From: a virus
Virus record (IMG/VR): IMGVR_UViG_3300024346_000568
Location: 1-22,232 of that record
Reading direction: 5' to 3' (one strand)
Length of the DNA: 22,232 bases
The notes below the pieces were generated by a model. That model saw only the letters and a list, made by a program, of their open reading frames with translations. It made no database searches and was not told the DNA's origin. This document shows positions 6,069-13,564 of the stretch, piece after piece. The position numbers were made by a program, and so were the translations under genes. The stretch's first letter is position 1. Each line of letters starts with the position of its first letter.

Positions 6069-6399
6069 TGGGTTTCTTGGTTACCTTGGCGACCTCGGAC
6101 TGACCACGGGCTTTGATGTACTTGAGCAGGTAGTCCAGACATTCCGGCGCGGAGTAGCCGGCGGCACCGACGACGCCCATGCGAAGCCCAGGCGACTGGA
6201 TATGGTCTTGAATGGCGTAGCCCACGATGGCGGCGGTGATCGCAGCGGCGGCGACCCTTCGCATGACCCAGCCGGCCGAGACGGGTTCGGTGGAAAGGAG
6301 GAGCCGCGCCACCATGGCAAGGCCACCGAGAACTCCGGCGACGATGCCGTCCTTGACCTCACGGGGGATTTCCTCGGGGTTGATGGGCGCGGCACTCAC
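6034..6399 (-). CDS. Holin-like protein with three TM segments
   Basis: This encodes 121 residues from GTG 6399, preferred because it overlaps the stop of the zincin gene as GTGA. An ATG at 6459 would give 141 residues but a 64-base overlap. Three hydrophobic segments are visible at about 18-35 (GIVAGVLGGLAMVARLLLS), 47-64 (RRVAAAAITAAIVGYAI) and 71-90 (GLRMGVVGAAGYSAPECLDY). The tail is strongly Lys-rich (KKPNGKKKPSKGRK). The GGLAMVARL and GLR...GAAGYSAPE pattern is typical of phage holins of the LydA/class-I-like type. Such proteins form lethal holes in the inner membrane at a set time. Its place beside the lipobox protein and zincin supports a lysis role. Confidence 0.7.
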   Translation of the reverse strand: MSAAPINPEEIPREVKDGIVAGVLGGLAMVARLLLSTEPVSAGWVMRRVAAAAITAAIVGYAIQDHIQSPGLRMGVVGAAGYSAPECLDYLLKYIKARGQSEVAKVTKKPNGKKKPSKGRK

Positions 6400-6680
6400 G
6401 AAATACGGGGGGGCTTGGCGTTGGGGGTAAGGAGGACTCGGCGGTAACTCTGATCCCATAGGACGGCGGCTAGGTCTTTGCCTGCGCGGTCGACTTGGGC
6501 TTCGGACATCTCGGGGAAGGTCAGGTGGACCTGCTCATGGCAGAGGACTTCCAATTGCCGCTTGGCACCCAAGCGGGGGTCAATCTCGATAAGACCTTCG
6601 CCGATGGTCGCCTGGCCCCATGCCTTCTGCCGGCCGAGCTTAACATAGACCACCTTACTCTTTTGGCGTCGCTTCGTCAT
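6396..6680 (-). CDS. Small zinc-peptidase-like protein (HExxH)
   Basis: This encodes 94 residues. Residues 48-52 are HEQVH, an HExxH zinc-binding motif inside a helix (RQLEVLCHEQVHLTFPEMSE). Glu60, eight residues after the second His, is a candidate third ligand, as in mini-gluzincins. The motif is preceded by IEIDPRL, a strand usual in these small proteins. Length and layout fit compact phage zincins of unknown substrate. There is no signal peptide, so it would act in the cytoplasm unless exported through the holin. It starts 26 bases inside the end of the lipobox gene, so the two are coupled. It may cut a host or virion protein; peptidoglycan is not its obvious substrate. Confidence 0.65.
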   Translation of the reverse strand: MTKRRQKSKVVYVKLGRQKAWGQATIGEGLIEIDPRLGAKRQLEVLCHEQVHLTFPEMSEAQVDRAGKDLAAVLWDQSYRRVLLTPNAKPPRIS

Positions 6681-7407
6681 TGGAGGGTGGGGTGGATTGT
6701 TTGTTGACCGAGTCGCGCACCTTATCGGTCAGCCACCACAGGCCGAGGCCAGAGGAGACTAGGAGGGTGCCGCCGGCGATGTACTCGAAATAGGGACTCT
6801 CGATAATGAACGGCACGGCACCGCAGAAGGCACCGCAGAGCAGGAGGGGCAGTCCGATTTTCGGACCCATGAAGGCGGTGATCAAGGCACCGATGACGGC
6901 GAGTCCGGCACCCGTCATCGTCCAGACGTTATTACTGGCTTCCTGCTTAACACGGACGACCTCCTGCGTTAATTCCTCGATACGCTTGTCCTTCATGTCG
7001 GAGACACGCTTGGCCTCCTTCTGCTGGGCTTCCATGCTGGCCCAGTCGGCGTTGATCTTGGCGAGGAGTTTCTTGCCGTACTCTTCCGCCGCCTTGTAGT
7101 CCTTCTGGTCGGCCTTGCCTGCTCGCTGACGGGCGAAGGCGACGTCGGCCTCGGAGGGGGCGGGGAGGTAGGACAAGGCGACGCCGGTCTCGGCTTTGAC
7201 GACCTCGGGCTTCTCGGCGTTCTCCCGGGCTACGGCGACGGCGGCGGCTACCCGACCGTCGACCTTGTCGATGTCCTTGCCGACATTCTCGACGATGTTC
7301 TGGTTCGTCGGGGCGTCGGGCTGCTTGGGAATCTCAGCATGGGGCTTGCTGAACATACTGCACCCCGTGGTCAGGGCCAGCACGGCGATGACCAGAGGGG
7401 TACGCAC
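6655..7407 (-). CDS. Lipobox protein with coiled coil and C-terminal TM segments (spanin-like)
   Basis: This encodes 250 residues from GTG 7407, three bases after the previous stop. The N-terminus is a lipoprotein-type signal (PLVIAVLALTTGC) with Cys16 as the candidate lipid-modified residue; the -3 position is Thr, slightly off the best consensus. Residues about 95-160 are charged and helical (KDYKAAEEYGKKLLAKI, KRIEELTQEVVRVKQE). Three hydrophobic segments follow at about 162-181, 184-202 and 208-227, then a polar tail. A lipid anchor at one end and TM helices at the other, with a coiled coil between, resembles a unimolecular spanin that links and fuses the two membranes in Gram-negative lysis. 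Having three TM segments rather than one is unusual. Confidence 0.6.
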   Translation of the reverse strand: MRTPLVIAVLALTTGCSMFSKPHAEIPKQPDAPTNQNIVENVGKDIDKVDGRVAAAVAVARENAEKPEVVKAETGVALSYLPAPSEADVAFARQRAGKADQKDYKAAEEYGKKLLAKINADWASMEAQQKEAKRVSDMKDKRIEELTQEVVRVKQEASNNVWTMTGAGLAVIGALITAFMGPKIGLPLLLCGAFCGAVPFIIESPYFEYIAGGTLLVSSGLGLWWLTDKVRDSVNKQSTPPSNDEATPKE

Positions 7408-7410
7408 GGT

Positions 7411-7545
7411 TCACTTGTCTCCCTTGAGAGCGGCCAGAAGGTCTTTGCCCTTGGCTTCGGCGGAGTCGAGCTTGGCGCGGTTCTTACGGAAGACGAGGAT
7501 GCCGACGACGACGCCGGCGAGGAAGGAGAGTATGGCGGTGATCAT
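7411..7545 (-). CDS. 44-aa single-TM peptide
   Basis: This encodes 44 residues from ATG 7545, one base after the fibre gene's TAA. A longer upstream reading would run into the fibre gene. Residues 2-18 (ITAILSFLAGVVVGILV) form one membrane segment, followed by a basic turn (FRKNRAK) and a short helix (AEAKGKDLLAALKGDK). This is an N-out, C-in type layout. Peptides of this shape at the start of lysis cassettes are often pinholin-like or spanin-partner proteins. No family can be assigned by eye. The gene leads the five-gene cassette down to 5733. Confidence 0.6.
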   Translation of the reverse strand: MITAILSFLAGVVVGILVFRKNRAKLDSAEAKGKDLLAALKGDK

Positions 7546-7546
7546 G

Positions 7547-9658
7547 TTAATTAAAATACTTGGTAAGCGATTGAAGGAATGATGCCCCATTTGAGACATA
7601 CAAAGTTCGTCCTAAACTTCCGTCAGTAATGTCGCCATTCCAAATAATGTAACCGGGGTTTTCATTGTTATTCAGTCCGAACGTATAATTACCGTCCGTA
7701 AGATAAAATCCATTTGAGTAAGATCGGATTGCCGCATCCGGCCCCGTATGATATACAGTAGTCTGATTGTAAATAGAATCGTAACTCCAAGAAGTAATGT
7801 AGTTAAAGTAATTAAAAATAAACCAAGTCTTGGCTAGGTTTGTATTATCTGGAATTGAACCCGGAAAAGCAGCCGCCGTGGTCTGCGTCGTGCCGTCTCC
7901 GAACATAATCCCATTAGTGTCCACCTTCAGCGCGGCGGTCGCATCCGGGGCGACGCCCACGCCGACCTTGCCGTTCGCATCGACGACGAAGCGGGTAGCG
8001 TCCGGGGTCGTGCTGTCCTCTACCTCGATGGCATTTCCAGTTCCCTTCTGCGTCACGCGCAGGGCGGCAAGAGTATTGTTCGTCGTGTCGATGGTCTGCG
8101 GAGCGTTAAAGACGTTACCGTTGCTTAGGGCGGCAAGAACTTTCCATGCTCCCGTGCCGTCACGGAAATTGAGGTTAGCACCGCCGGTTGCAATCCAAAG
8201 GTCGCCAGCGGTTGTCGAGGCCGTGCTGGTTCCACCGATGCCGACGTTGAGGCCGGCAACGCCAGAGACTGGGGTGAAGTTCGCCTTGCCCGTGAAGGTC
8301 GCGCCCGAGAGGTTCGCCTTGGCGTTGAGGGCGGACTGGAGGTCTGTCTGCGAGCTGAGAGTCCCGGTGATGCCCCCCCAGACCGCACCGCCGGCAGCAG
8401 CCGAGTTCTTCCAAAGGCCGGAGACCGAGTCGTAGGACAAGACCTGACCGTTGGTCGGAGTCGTGATCAGGACGTCATGGAGTTCGTCGAGTTCGTAGCC
8501 GTTCTGGACGGCCACCAGAATCGTGCCGAGCGTCGGATGCGAGCGGATGCAGATGCCGACGTAGACCAGATGCTGCGGGGCGACCGGCTTCGTGGTCGTC
8601 CAGGCACCCGGGGTCGTCGGGGACAGGTAAAGTTGGACGCCTTCCGTAAGGGCGGAGGTGTTGATGTTCTCCAGCACACCGCGCACGATGACGTAGCCCT
8701 GACCGTTGTTGGCAATCGACGTCTTGACGAAGCCCATGGTCTGGGCGGAGTTGGCGTCGTTGTTAGCCTGGGCGAGCGAGATAAGGGGCAGGTTGCCCGT
8801 CGCTCCGCTGATGTAGACGATGGAGCCGGCGGGAATCGTCGCACCGCTCTGGTTGCGGACGAGGACTTCAAGGTTGCGAGCGTTGGCCGTGCCGGCGGCG
8901 AGTTCCTGCTGGACGAAGGCCGTGGTAGCCAACTGGGTCGACGACGTCAGGGTCGGCTGGGTAACGCCGATGGTACCCGTGGGCAAGCTCGGGGTGCCGG
9001 TGAAGACCTGCGAGTTGATCAGCGCGTAGGGCAGCAGGACGGACGAATTGAACGCCGTGGTCTGAGACGTCGAGTCGGGGAAGGTGATTGAACCGTTCTG
9101 AAGGACAAGACCCTGAGTCATGTCCAAGTAGTTCGTCAGGATGCCGTCGCCGATGAAGACTTGATTCTGAAGGAAGCCGGCGTAGCCCCCAGTGGCGATG
9201 GAGATAGAGTCGAAGTTGGGGTTAGGGCTGATGCTGACAGTCTGGGTGCCAGAGTCGTAGGCCAGCGGCGCGGTGGCTGCGACGACGCCTGGGGTTCCGG
9301 GGACGCCCTGCGGACCTTGGGGGCCGATGTCGCCTTGGTCTCCCTTATCGCCCTGCGGACCTTGGTCGCCCTGATCTCCCTTGTCGCCCTTCGGGCCTTG
9401 GTCGCCTTGGATACCCTGAATACCTTGGATGCCTTGGATACCTTGGTCACCCTTATCTCCCTTGTCACCTTGGTCACCCTTGACGCCCTGAATACCTTGG
9501 ATGCCCTGAATACCCTGCGGACCCTGATCACCTTGGTCACCCTTCGGGCCTTGGATGCCCTGCGGACCTTGCGGACCTTGGGGGCCAGTCGGGCCGGCGG
9601 GGCCAGCGAACTGGACCTCAAAGGCGGCTTGGTCGTTGATGCTGATTGTGAAGGCCAT
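7547..9658 (-). CDS. Collagen-like tail fibre
   Basis: This encodes 703 residues from ATG 9658, overlapping the previous stop (TGATG). Residues 19-126 are an unbroken collagen-type run of 36 Gly-X-Y triplets rich in Q, D, K, I and P. The run is expected to form a trimeric triple-helical shaft. Before it lies a short N-terminal attachment part. After it come fibre-type sequences, including the tail-fibre signature TQLATTAFV and two copies of a phage-fibre motif, ITFPDSTSQTTAF (191-203) and IMFGDGTTQTTAA (about 584-596). The last 105 residues are Asn/Tyr/Phe-rich and encoded by AT-rich DNA (7547 to about 7860), unlike the rest. That part is probably the receptor-binding tip, recently exchanged. 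No intramolecular-chaperone motif is recognised. Confidence 0.88.
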   Translation of the reverse strand: MAFTISINDQAAFEVQFAGPAGPTGPQGPQGPQGIQGPKGDQGDQGPQGIQGIQGIQGVKGDQGDKGDKGDQGIQGIQGIQGIQGDQGPKGDKGDQGDQGPQGDKGDQGDIGPQGPQGVPGTPGVVAATAPLAYDSGTQTVSISPNPNFDSISIATGGYAGFLQNQVFIGDGILTNYLDMTQGLVLQNGSITFPDSTSQTTAFNSSVLLPYALINSQVFTGTPSLPTGTIGVTQPTLTSSTQLATTAFVQQELAAGTANARNLEVLVRNQSGATIPAGSIVYISGATGNLPLISLAQANNDANSAQTMGFVKTSIANNGQGYVIVRGVLENINTSALTEGVQLYLSPTTPGAWTTTKPVAPQHLVYVGICIRSHPTLGTILVAVQNGYELDELHDVLITTPTNGQVLSYDSVSGLWKNSAAAGGAVWGGITGTLSSQTDLQSALNAKANLSGATFTGKANFTPVSGVAGLNVGIGGTSTASTTAGDLWIATGGANLNFRDGTGAWKVLAALSNGNVFNAPQTIDTTNNTLAALRVTQKGTGNAIEVEDSTTPDATRFVVDANGKVGVGVAPDATAALKVDTNGIMFGDGTTQTTAAAFPGSIPDNTNLAKTWFIFNYFNYITSWSYDSIYNQTTVYHTGPDAAIRSYSNGFYLTDGNYTFGLNNNENPGYIIWNGDITDGSLGRTLYVSNGASFLQSLTKYFN
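9281..9604 (-). repeat. Collagen Gly-X-Y coding repeat
   Basis: This stretch encodes 36 consecutive Gly-X-Y triplets inside the fibre gene. At DNA level it is a degenerate 9-nt-type repeat (units such as ACCTTGGAT and ACCCTGAAT on the plus strand), so it is prone to expansion or contraction by recombination. Confidence 0.9.
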
Positions 9659-9984
9659 CAGGTAGAAACTTGGTTAGGGGTGACGTTCGGCAGGATTTCG
9701 ATGCGAACGGTGGCCGAATAGAAGATTTCCGTCGTGTTCTGGTAGAACTGGATGTCCCAGTAAGCCGTGCCTGGGTGCCACTCTTGAGTCTGATTGGACG
9801 AAACGGTGAAGGTCGTCGGGCTGGTGATCGCCACGTCGAGGTAGTGGAGCTGGTTCCGGGCGTCGCGCAGCGCGGTGACGATGGTCACCCCCGTAAGGGA
9901 GGAAGGCCACCCAGCCTCGGGGGTATAGGTACCGGCACCGTTAAAGGTGACCCCCCGTTTGAACTGATGCTGGGTACAGGACAT
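9658..9984 (-). CDS. Small conserved tail/baseplate protein
   Basis: This encodes 108 residues from ATG 9984, 26 bases after the motif copy at 9998-10016 begins upstream. It is all-beta in character: FKRGVTFNGAGTYTPEAG, LTGVTIVTALRDARNQLHYL, then TAYWDIQFYQNTTEIFYS and a C-terminal VRIEILPNVT. The pattern F-x-G-x-TF, 'LTGVTI...LRD', 'W-x-G...WDI-x-F' and a final '...VT' is seen in many small phage proteins next to tail fibres, and it may be a fibre-attachment or baseplate-adaptor piece. It overlaps the fibre gene start (TGATG), which supports a partnership with the fibre. The exact role is inferred from position. Confidence 0.6.
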   Translation of the reverse strand: MSCTQHQFKRGVTFNGAGTYTPEAGWPSSLTGVTIVTALRDARNQLHYLDVAITSPTTFTVSSNQTQEWHPGTAYWDIQFYQNTTEIFYSATVRIEILPNVTPNQVST

Positions 9985-9997
9985 AGGTTCGCCGTTT

Positions 9998-10016
9998 GGG
10001 TTTAGCCGTATGTCAA
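9998..10016 (-). promoter_or_regulatory. 19-nt motif, copy 1
   Basis: Minus strand: TTGACATACGGCTAAACCC. It lies 14 bases (counting after TAAACC) before the ATG of the 108-aa tail gene, in a 42-base gap. It matches the TTGACANNNGGCTAAACCC consensus. No Shine-Dalgarno is seen between motif and start. Confidence 0.6.
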
Positions 10017-10026
10017 TACCCCTAAA

Positions 10027-10845
10027 TCAGTCGTTCGGGCTGGCTTCTTGGAACCCTCGGGCAGAGAGCTGGTAGGTAGTGCTACCCGTTTCGGTGATTA
10101 CGTCGGGGGGTACCGTGATTTCAAATGCCGCATTAGCCGGAACTAGGTAGGAGCCGTAATCCATGGCAGTATAACTGCAATAGTTCCTGTCGTCTGGTGC
10201 GTAGGGCGTATAGGTATTCTCGTAGGTCACCGTAGTCTCGGGCGGATCGAATACCGTTACGGTCTTCTGAATCTGAGTAAAGACCGTGATTGTTCGTCGG
10301 AAGTACAGGGGATGGTTGAATAGGACGAAGATGTAGTATGTCCTAGGGATAGTAGGATGGGGGATGCTATCAGCGCCACACGTTGCAATTCCACCTTCTT
10401 GGAACTGCTGCATGGCGACCCCGCAATATTCGGCAGGGCAAACGGGCGAGTCTGGGGTCGGGGAGGGGTTGGACTTAGCCTGGTCTACCTCAACCGTCTT
10501 TCCGTATTCAAATGCCAAAGGGTCTCCAATTATTCCATAAGCGTTAGTTGCGGCAAACTGATCTCCAGAATACTGAAATTCACGAAGGCCGGTATCCGAG
10601 CTGAGAGGCGGCTCGATGATACGGAAATACGTCGTGTGGAACTTCGGCTGGTAGTAGGTATAACCTCCGACGTACAGCGTCCAAGTCCTGATAGGGTCTC
10701 CTTCGCTGTCGACGTTCATCTCCTGATTAGGAGGCGTCCCGCCGGTCGCCGTCGCAGGGTATTGGCTCCGATAATACGTCTGCCCGTTATAGGTGACGAT
10801 GGCACCAGGCGAGTACGAGGTCGCTGGATTCCATGCGTCGGCCAT
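10027..10845 (-). CDS. Distal tail protein with chitin-binding-like (CBM5/12) N-terminus
   Basis: This encodes 272 residues from ATG 10845, directly after the preceding TAA. Residues 3-56 (AWNPATSYSPGAIVTYNGQT to a final RTWTLY) have the W-x(5)-Y-x-x-G-x-x-V-x-Y-x-G-x-x-Y...W pattern of carbohydrate-binding modules of family 5/12. Those modules stack aromatic side chains on polysaccharides. The rest is Tyr/Thr/Pro-rich with several cysteines (SPVCPAEYCG, ATCGAD, NYCSY) and no recognised fold. It is probably a virion adsorption protein that helps hold the phage on host surface sugars. GC content is lower than in the head genes, which fits mosaic exchange. I do not recognise the C-terminal part. 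Confidence 0.6.
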   Translation of the reverse strand: MADAWNPATSYSPGAIVTYNGQTYYRSQYPATATGGTPPNQEMNVDSEGDPIRTWTLYVGGYTYYQPKFHTTYFRIIEPPLSSDTGLREFQYSGDQFAATNAYGIIGDPLAFEYGKTVEVDQAKSNPSPTPDSPVCPAEYCGVAMQQFQEGGIATCGADSIPHPTIPRTYYIFVLFNHPLYFRRTITVFTQIQKTVTVFDPPETTVTYENTYTPYAPDDRNYCSYTAMDYGSYLVPANAAFEITVPPDVITETGSTTYQLSARGFQEASPND

Positions 10846-11448
10846 TTAACTGATGACGTCCCACCACCAAGTGGCGATGTTCTGTCCGGCCTTCAGGCGG
10901 TTGACGACGAGGTTGCCATTGTTGAAGAAGCCGACGCCCGTCAGGGAATACGAGTCGACGCCCCCGGAGGTGGTCTTCACGACCTTGGCCAGAGGATAGT
11001 GGCTTTCCGTGTTCGTGTCGGCCGGCGGCGTGGCAACGGCCAAGAAGACGATCTCCGCCGTGCGCGGGAAGAACTTGTTCACCTCGTAGGTAACCTTGAC
11101 CAAGATGTAGCCGTTGTCGGTGACGGTGATCGTCGGCGCGGGGGTTGCGTCGATGTAGTTGCTACCAATCTTCGGGATGTACCGATTGACCGTGCCTGGG
11201 GCGATGGTGACCTTGTCTCCGCTGATAGACGGGTCTAGGGGGTTAAGCGAGGTGGATTGGACAACTTCCTGCGGGAGGCCGTAGCAAGTCCCAGTAGTTC
11301 CGCCGAAGTATGTGATGTCGTTCGACATCATGGTCTGCGCTCCAGAGGCCGACGCAGCCAACTTGTTCAGGTCGGTGGCCATGATTGGCTGACCCTTTGC
11401 AAAGGAACCCTGAACCGCCGAACTGTTGAATCCGCTTAGGGAACGCAT
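10846..11448 (-). CDS. Tail structural protein (hypothetical)
   Basis: This encodes 200 residues; the ATG at 11448 overlaps the previous stop (TGATG). It is rich in Thr, Ser, Val, Gly and Asn with beta-type stretches (YILVKVTYEVNKFFP, AEIVFLAVATPP, GVGFFNNGNLVVNRL). The start (SAVQGSFAKGQPIMATDLNK) resembles N-terminal anchor parts of small tail-fibre or spike proteins, in which 'G-x-PI-x-A-x-DLN-x-L' is common. It is probably a virion tail-tip or fibre-adaptor protein. The function is otherwise unknown. It sits between an unknown 310-aa tail gene and the CBM-containing protein with no gaps, so it belongs to the same translationally linked unit. Confidence 0.55.
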   Translation of the reverse strand: MRSLSGFNSSAVQGSFAKGQPIMATDLNKLAASASGAQTMMSNDITYFGGTTGTCYGLPQEVVQSTSLNPLDPSISGDKVTIAPGTVNRYIPKIGSNYIDATPAPTITVTDNGYILVKVTYEVNKFFPRTAEIVFLAVATPPADTNTESHYPLAKVVKTTSGGVDSYSLTGVGFFNNGNLVVNRLKAGQNIATWWWDVIS

Positions 11449-12380
11449 CAGCTTGACTGGGTGTTCGGATAAACATCCTTATCCCAGCCGGAGATACCCG
11501 ATAGCATCAGGTCAGCCGTCACCTTGTAGATGCCGCCAAACTCTTCGACGGAGCCGTTGGTGATAAGGAAGGACTTATTGATCTGAGAAGACCATCGTTC
11601 ATTCCATTGGAACGAACCGGCGTAGCCGCCCGTGGCGAGCTGACGATAGGCTTCAGGGATATTCCAGTTGCTGCCGTCGGTCACCCATCCGACATAAGAT
11701 GCGTAGGTAAGGGCCACGTCTAGGCTGTTGACGTAGAACAATACGCGCATCGTGTTCGACGGCTTGTAGTAGTTCTTGATGCCGGCCTTAATGTTGACCT
11801 TGGACACCGTCTCCTCGACGTTCTGGTTGGGCAGGAATCCGACGAACTGGAAACTTTGAACAGCACCGCCGGCGACGACGGCTGGACGCCAGAGTGCGCG
11901 GTTCGGGTTAGTGACAGGGCTAGGGTCCCATCCAGTACCCGTAGGGAAGCCAGCAAGCGTCCTTGTAAGACCTCCAGAAGTGCAATTGACCAACTGGAAG
12001 TTGGGGTGGTGTTCGATAGGTTCGGAAGCAGCCGATCCAGTCATTACCATCTGAGGATTGGTGCGTTGACCGCTGTTGACGTTCGGATCAATACCGCAGA
12101 AGTCGGCGGTAACCGTCACGACATTGTTCTTCTCGTAGACGTAATTGGCCTTCCAGACTTTGAGTTGGGTCAGGTTGCTAGGCGTGATTACTCCGACCAG
12201 GCTTTGAAAGGTGGCACCCTTGGCGAAGGTCGTGGTGAAGATGGGGAGCTGGCTGTTCGTCCACTTGAACTTCACCTGTGCCTGGAGCAATCCGAACCCG
12301 TCCGACTCCACCTGCCATCCGGGCTGGGCGATAGGCGTGATAAGATTACTTCCGTAACCGATTGTAGTAGGGGATGCCAT
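11448..12380 (-). CDS. Tail structural protein (hypothetical, distal-tail position)
   Basis: This encodes 310 residues from ATG 12380, overlapping the tape-measure stop (TAATG). It is beta-rich (QVKFKWTNSQLPIFTTTFAK, MRVLFYVNSLDVALTYASYV) with a C-terminus GGIYKVTADLMLSGISGWDK. Its place right after the tape measure is where distal-tail or baseplate hub proteins are encoded in siphophages. I see no peptidase, lysozyme or gpJ-like motif. The repeated use of aromatic-Thr strands fits a virion protein. I give the role from position only. The next gene starts in its stop codon, which suggests assembly in fixed ratios. Confidence 0.5.
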   Translation of the reverse strand: MASPTTIGYGSNLITPIAQPGWQVESDGFGLLQAQVKFKWTNSQLPIFTTTFAKGATFQSLVGVITPSNLTQLKVWKANYVYEKNNVVTVTADFCGIDPNVNSGQRTNPQMVMTGSAASEPIEHHPNFQLVNCTSGGLTRTLAGFPTGTGWDPSPVTNPNRALWRPAVVAGGAVQSFQFVGFLPNQNVEETVSKVNIKAGIKNYYKPSNTMRVLFYVNSLDVALTYASYVGWVTDGSNWNIPEAYRQLATGGYAGSFQWNERWSSQINKSFLITNGSVEEFGGIYKVTADLMLSGISGWDKDVYPNTQSS

Positions 12381-13561
12381 TAGCGTGTTACTTCGTCAGG
12401 GGTACGGGGAGGGGGGGTGTCTTTCGGTGCGGTGTTACGGGCAGTCTCTTCGGTCGCCGTGGCGATCCGTTCAAGGGGGGTGAAGGACACGGCCCCGAAA
12501 ATGTCGCCACCGGCCATCTGCTGCATCTGGGACGCCGCGCCGGCTTCCGCCATTCCGAAAGGGGAAAGGACTTTGCCGTTTCCTTTGAGCTGCTTTTCAA
12601 TTTCCTTTTTTGCGGCCTCTTTCTTGTCGTCGTCAATTTCTTCAAGAACAAATTTAGCCCGTTCTTCGTCGGTCATGTACTTGGGTGCGTTCTCAAGTTT
12701 ACGCTCTACTTCTCGCTCAAGACTTTCCCAAGGATTCCAAGAACTTAAAGTAAAAAAGTTTTTGAAAGAAAATTGCAGTTCTTCTATCCACTCAAACACA
12801 GAACCGATTAGGTTGATCCAGAAATTGTCCCAAGCCTGGCCCCACTTTTCCATGTCCTGCTTGCCACGACCAAGCGCGCCGACCGCACCTTCGTTGGCGG
12901 TGTGGTAACTGTCTGCGGCATCATCAATGGCCTTAGAGCCGGCCTTGATAATCGGAAGTAGTTCTTTAAAAGCATCACCGAACATCTTCGTCCCGTAATA
13001 AAGCAGGGTTGCTTCGTCCGTGCCGGCGGCGTAGGAATCGGCCAACATCTTCATTGCTTTTTGGTGATCAAAGGTACCATCAGCAACTTCGTCCATGCCG
13101 ACGCCCATCTTGGCTAGGATGTTAGTAACCTCTCCGCCCTTGATGCGAGCCTCGCCCATGCGGCGCGTAAACTCGACGACAGACCGGGACATGGATTCTA
13201 GGCTGACTCCAAAGGCCATGCCGATGGACTCAAGTTGTCGAACTTGTCCGACATCTAATCCAGTAGTAAGGGAGATGCGTCGGAGTTTCTGTGCATATTC
13301 TGCGACCTCTTTGATCTTGGTCATCAGCGAACCAATCATAGAACCGAAGGCGTCGAAGAAAGCACCGATGACGCCACCGATAGGGCCACCAAGAAGACTG
13401 CCGATGCCCATGCCAGAACTGAGTTGTCCGGCAGCGGCATCAAAGGGATTCTTTCCAGCATTAACAGAACCAGCAAGACCGCCGAGTTTCTTACCCGCGC
13501 CGGCAAGACCCTTCTCCAGCTCGCTCTGGTCTAGTCCAATTGTTACTGATAGATCGGCCAT
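12380..13561 (-). CDS. Short tape measure protein
   Basis: This encodes 393 residues from ATG 13561, three bases after the chaperone stop. The N-terminus (DLSVTIGLDQSELEKGLAGA) is the usual opening of tape-measure proteins. A Gly/Ile/Phe-rich hydrophobic block follows at about 50-83 (GSLLGGPIGGVIGAFFDAFG), then amphipathic helices with LRRISLTTGLDVGQVRQLES, typical of this family. A second aromatic-rich helix lies at about 243-270. The last 100 residues are highly charged (ERAKFVLEEIDDDKKEAAKK) and end Pro/Thr-rich. Tape measures set tail length at very roughly 1.5 Angstrom per residue, so a tail near 60 nm is expected, short for a siphovirus. The DNA for the charged region is AT-rich compared with its neighbours. 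Confidence 0.8.
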   Translation of the reverse strand: MADLSVTIGLDQSELEKGLAGAGKKLGGLAGSVNAGKNPFDAAAGQLSSGMGIGSLLGGPIGGVIGAFFDAFGSMIGSLMTKIKEVAEYAQKLRRISLTTGLDVGQVRQLESIGMAFGVSLESMSRSVVEFTRRMGEARIKGGEVTNILAKMGVGMDEVADGTFDHQKAMKMLADSYAAGTDEATLLYYGTKMFGDAFKELLPIIKAGSKAIDDAADSYHTANEGAVGALGRGKQDMEKWGQAWDNFWINLIGSVFEWIEELQFSFKNFFTLSSWNPWESLEREVERKLENAPKYMTDEERAKFVLEEIDDDKKEAAKKEIEKQLKGNGKVLSPFGMAEAGAASQMQQMAGGDIFGAVSFTPLERIATATEETARNTAPKDTPPPRTPDEVTR

Positions 13562-13564
13562 GGC

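Noticed and set aside
6400-6459. ATG start at 6459 for the holin-like gene
   Set aside because: It would overlap the zincin gene by 64 bases and add a Pro-rich leader. GTG 6399 makes the GTGA overlap used elsewhere in this genome. The alternative is not fully excluded.
9281-9604. Tandem short repeats that might be taken for a CRISPR array or satellite
   Set aside because: The period is 9 bases with no spacers, and the stretch encodes an unbroken Gly-X-Y run in frame.
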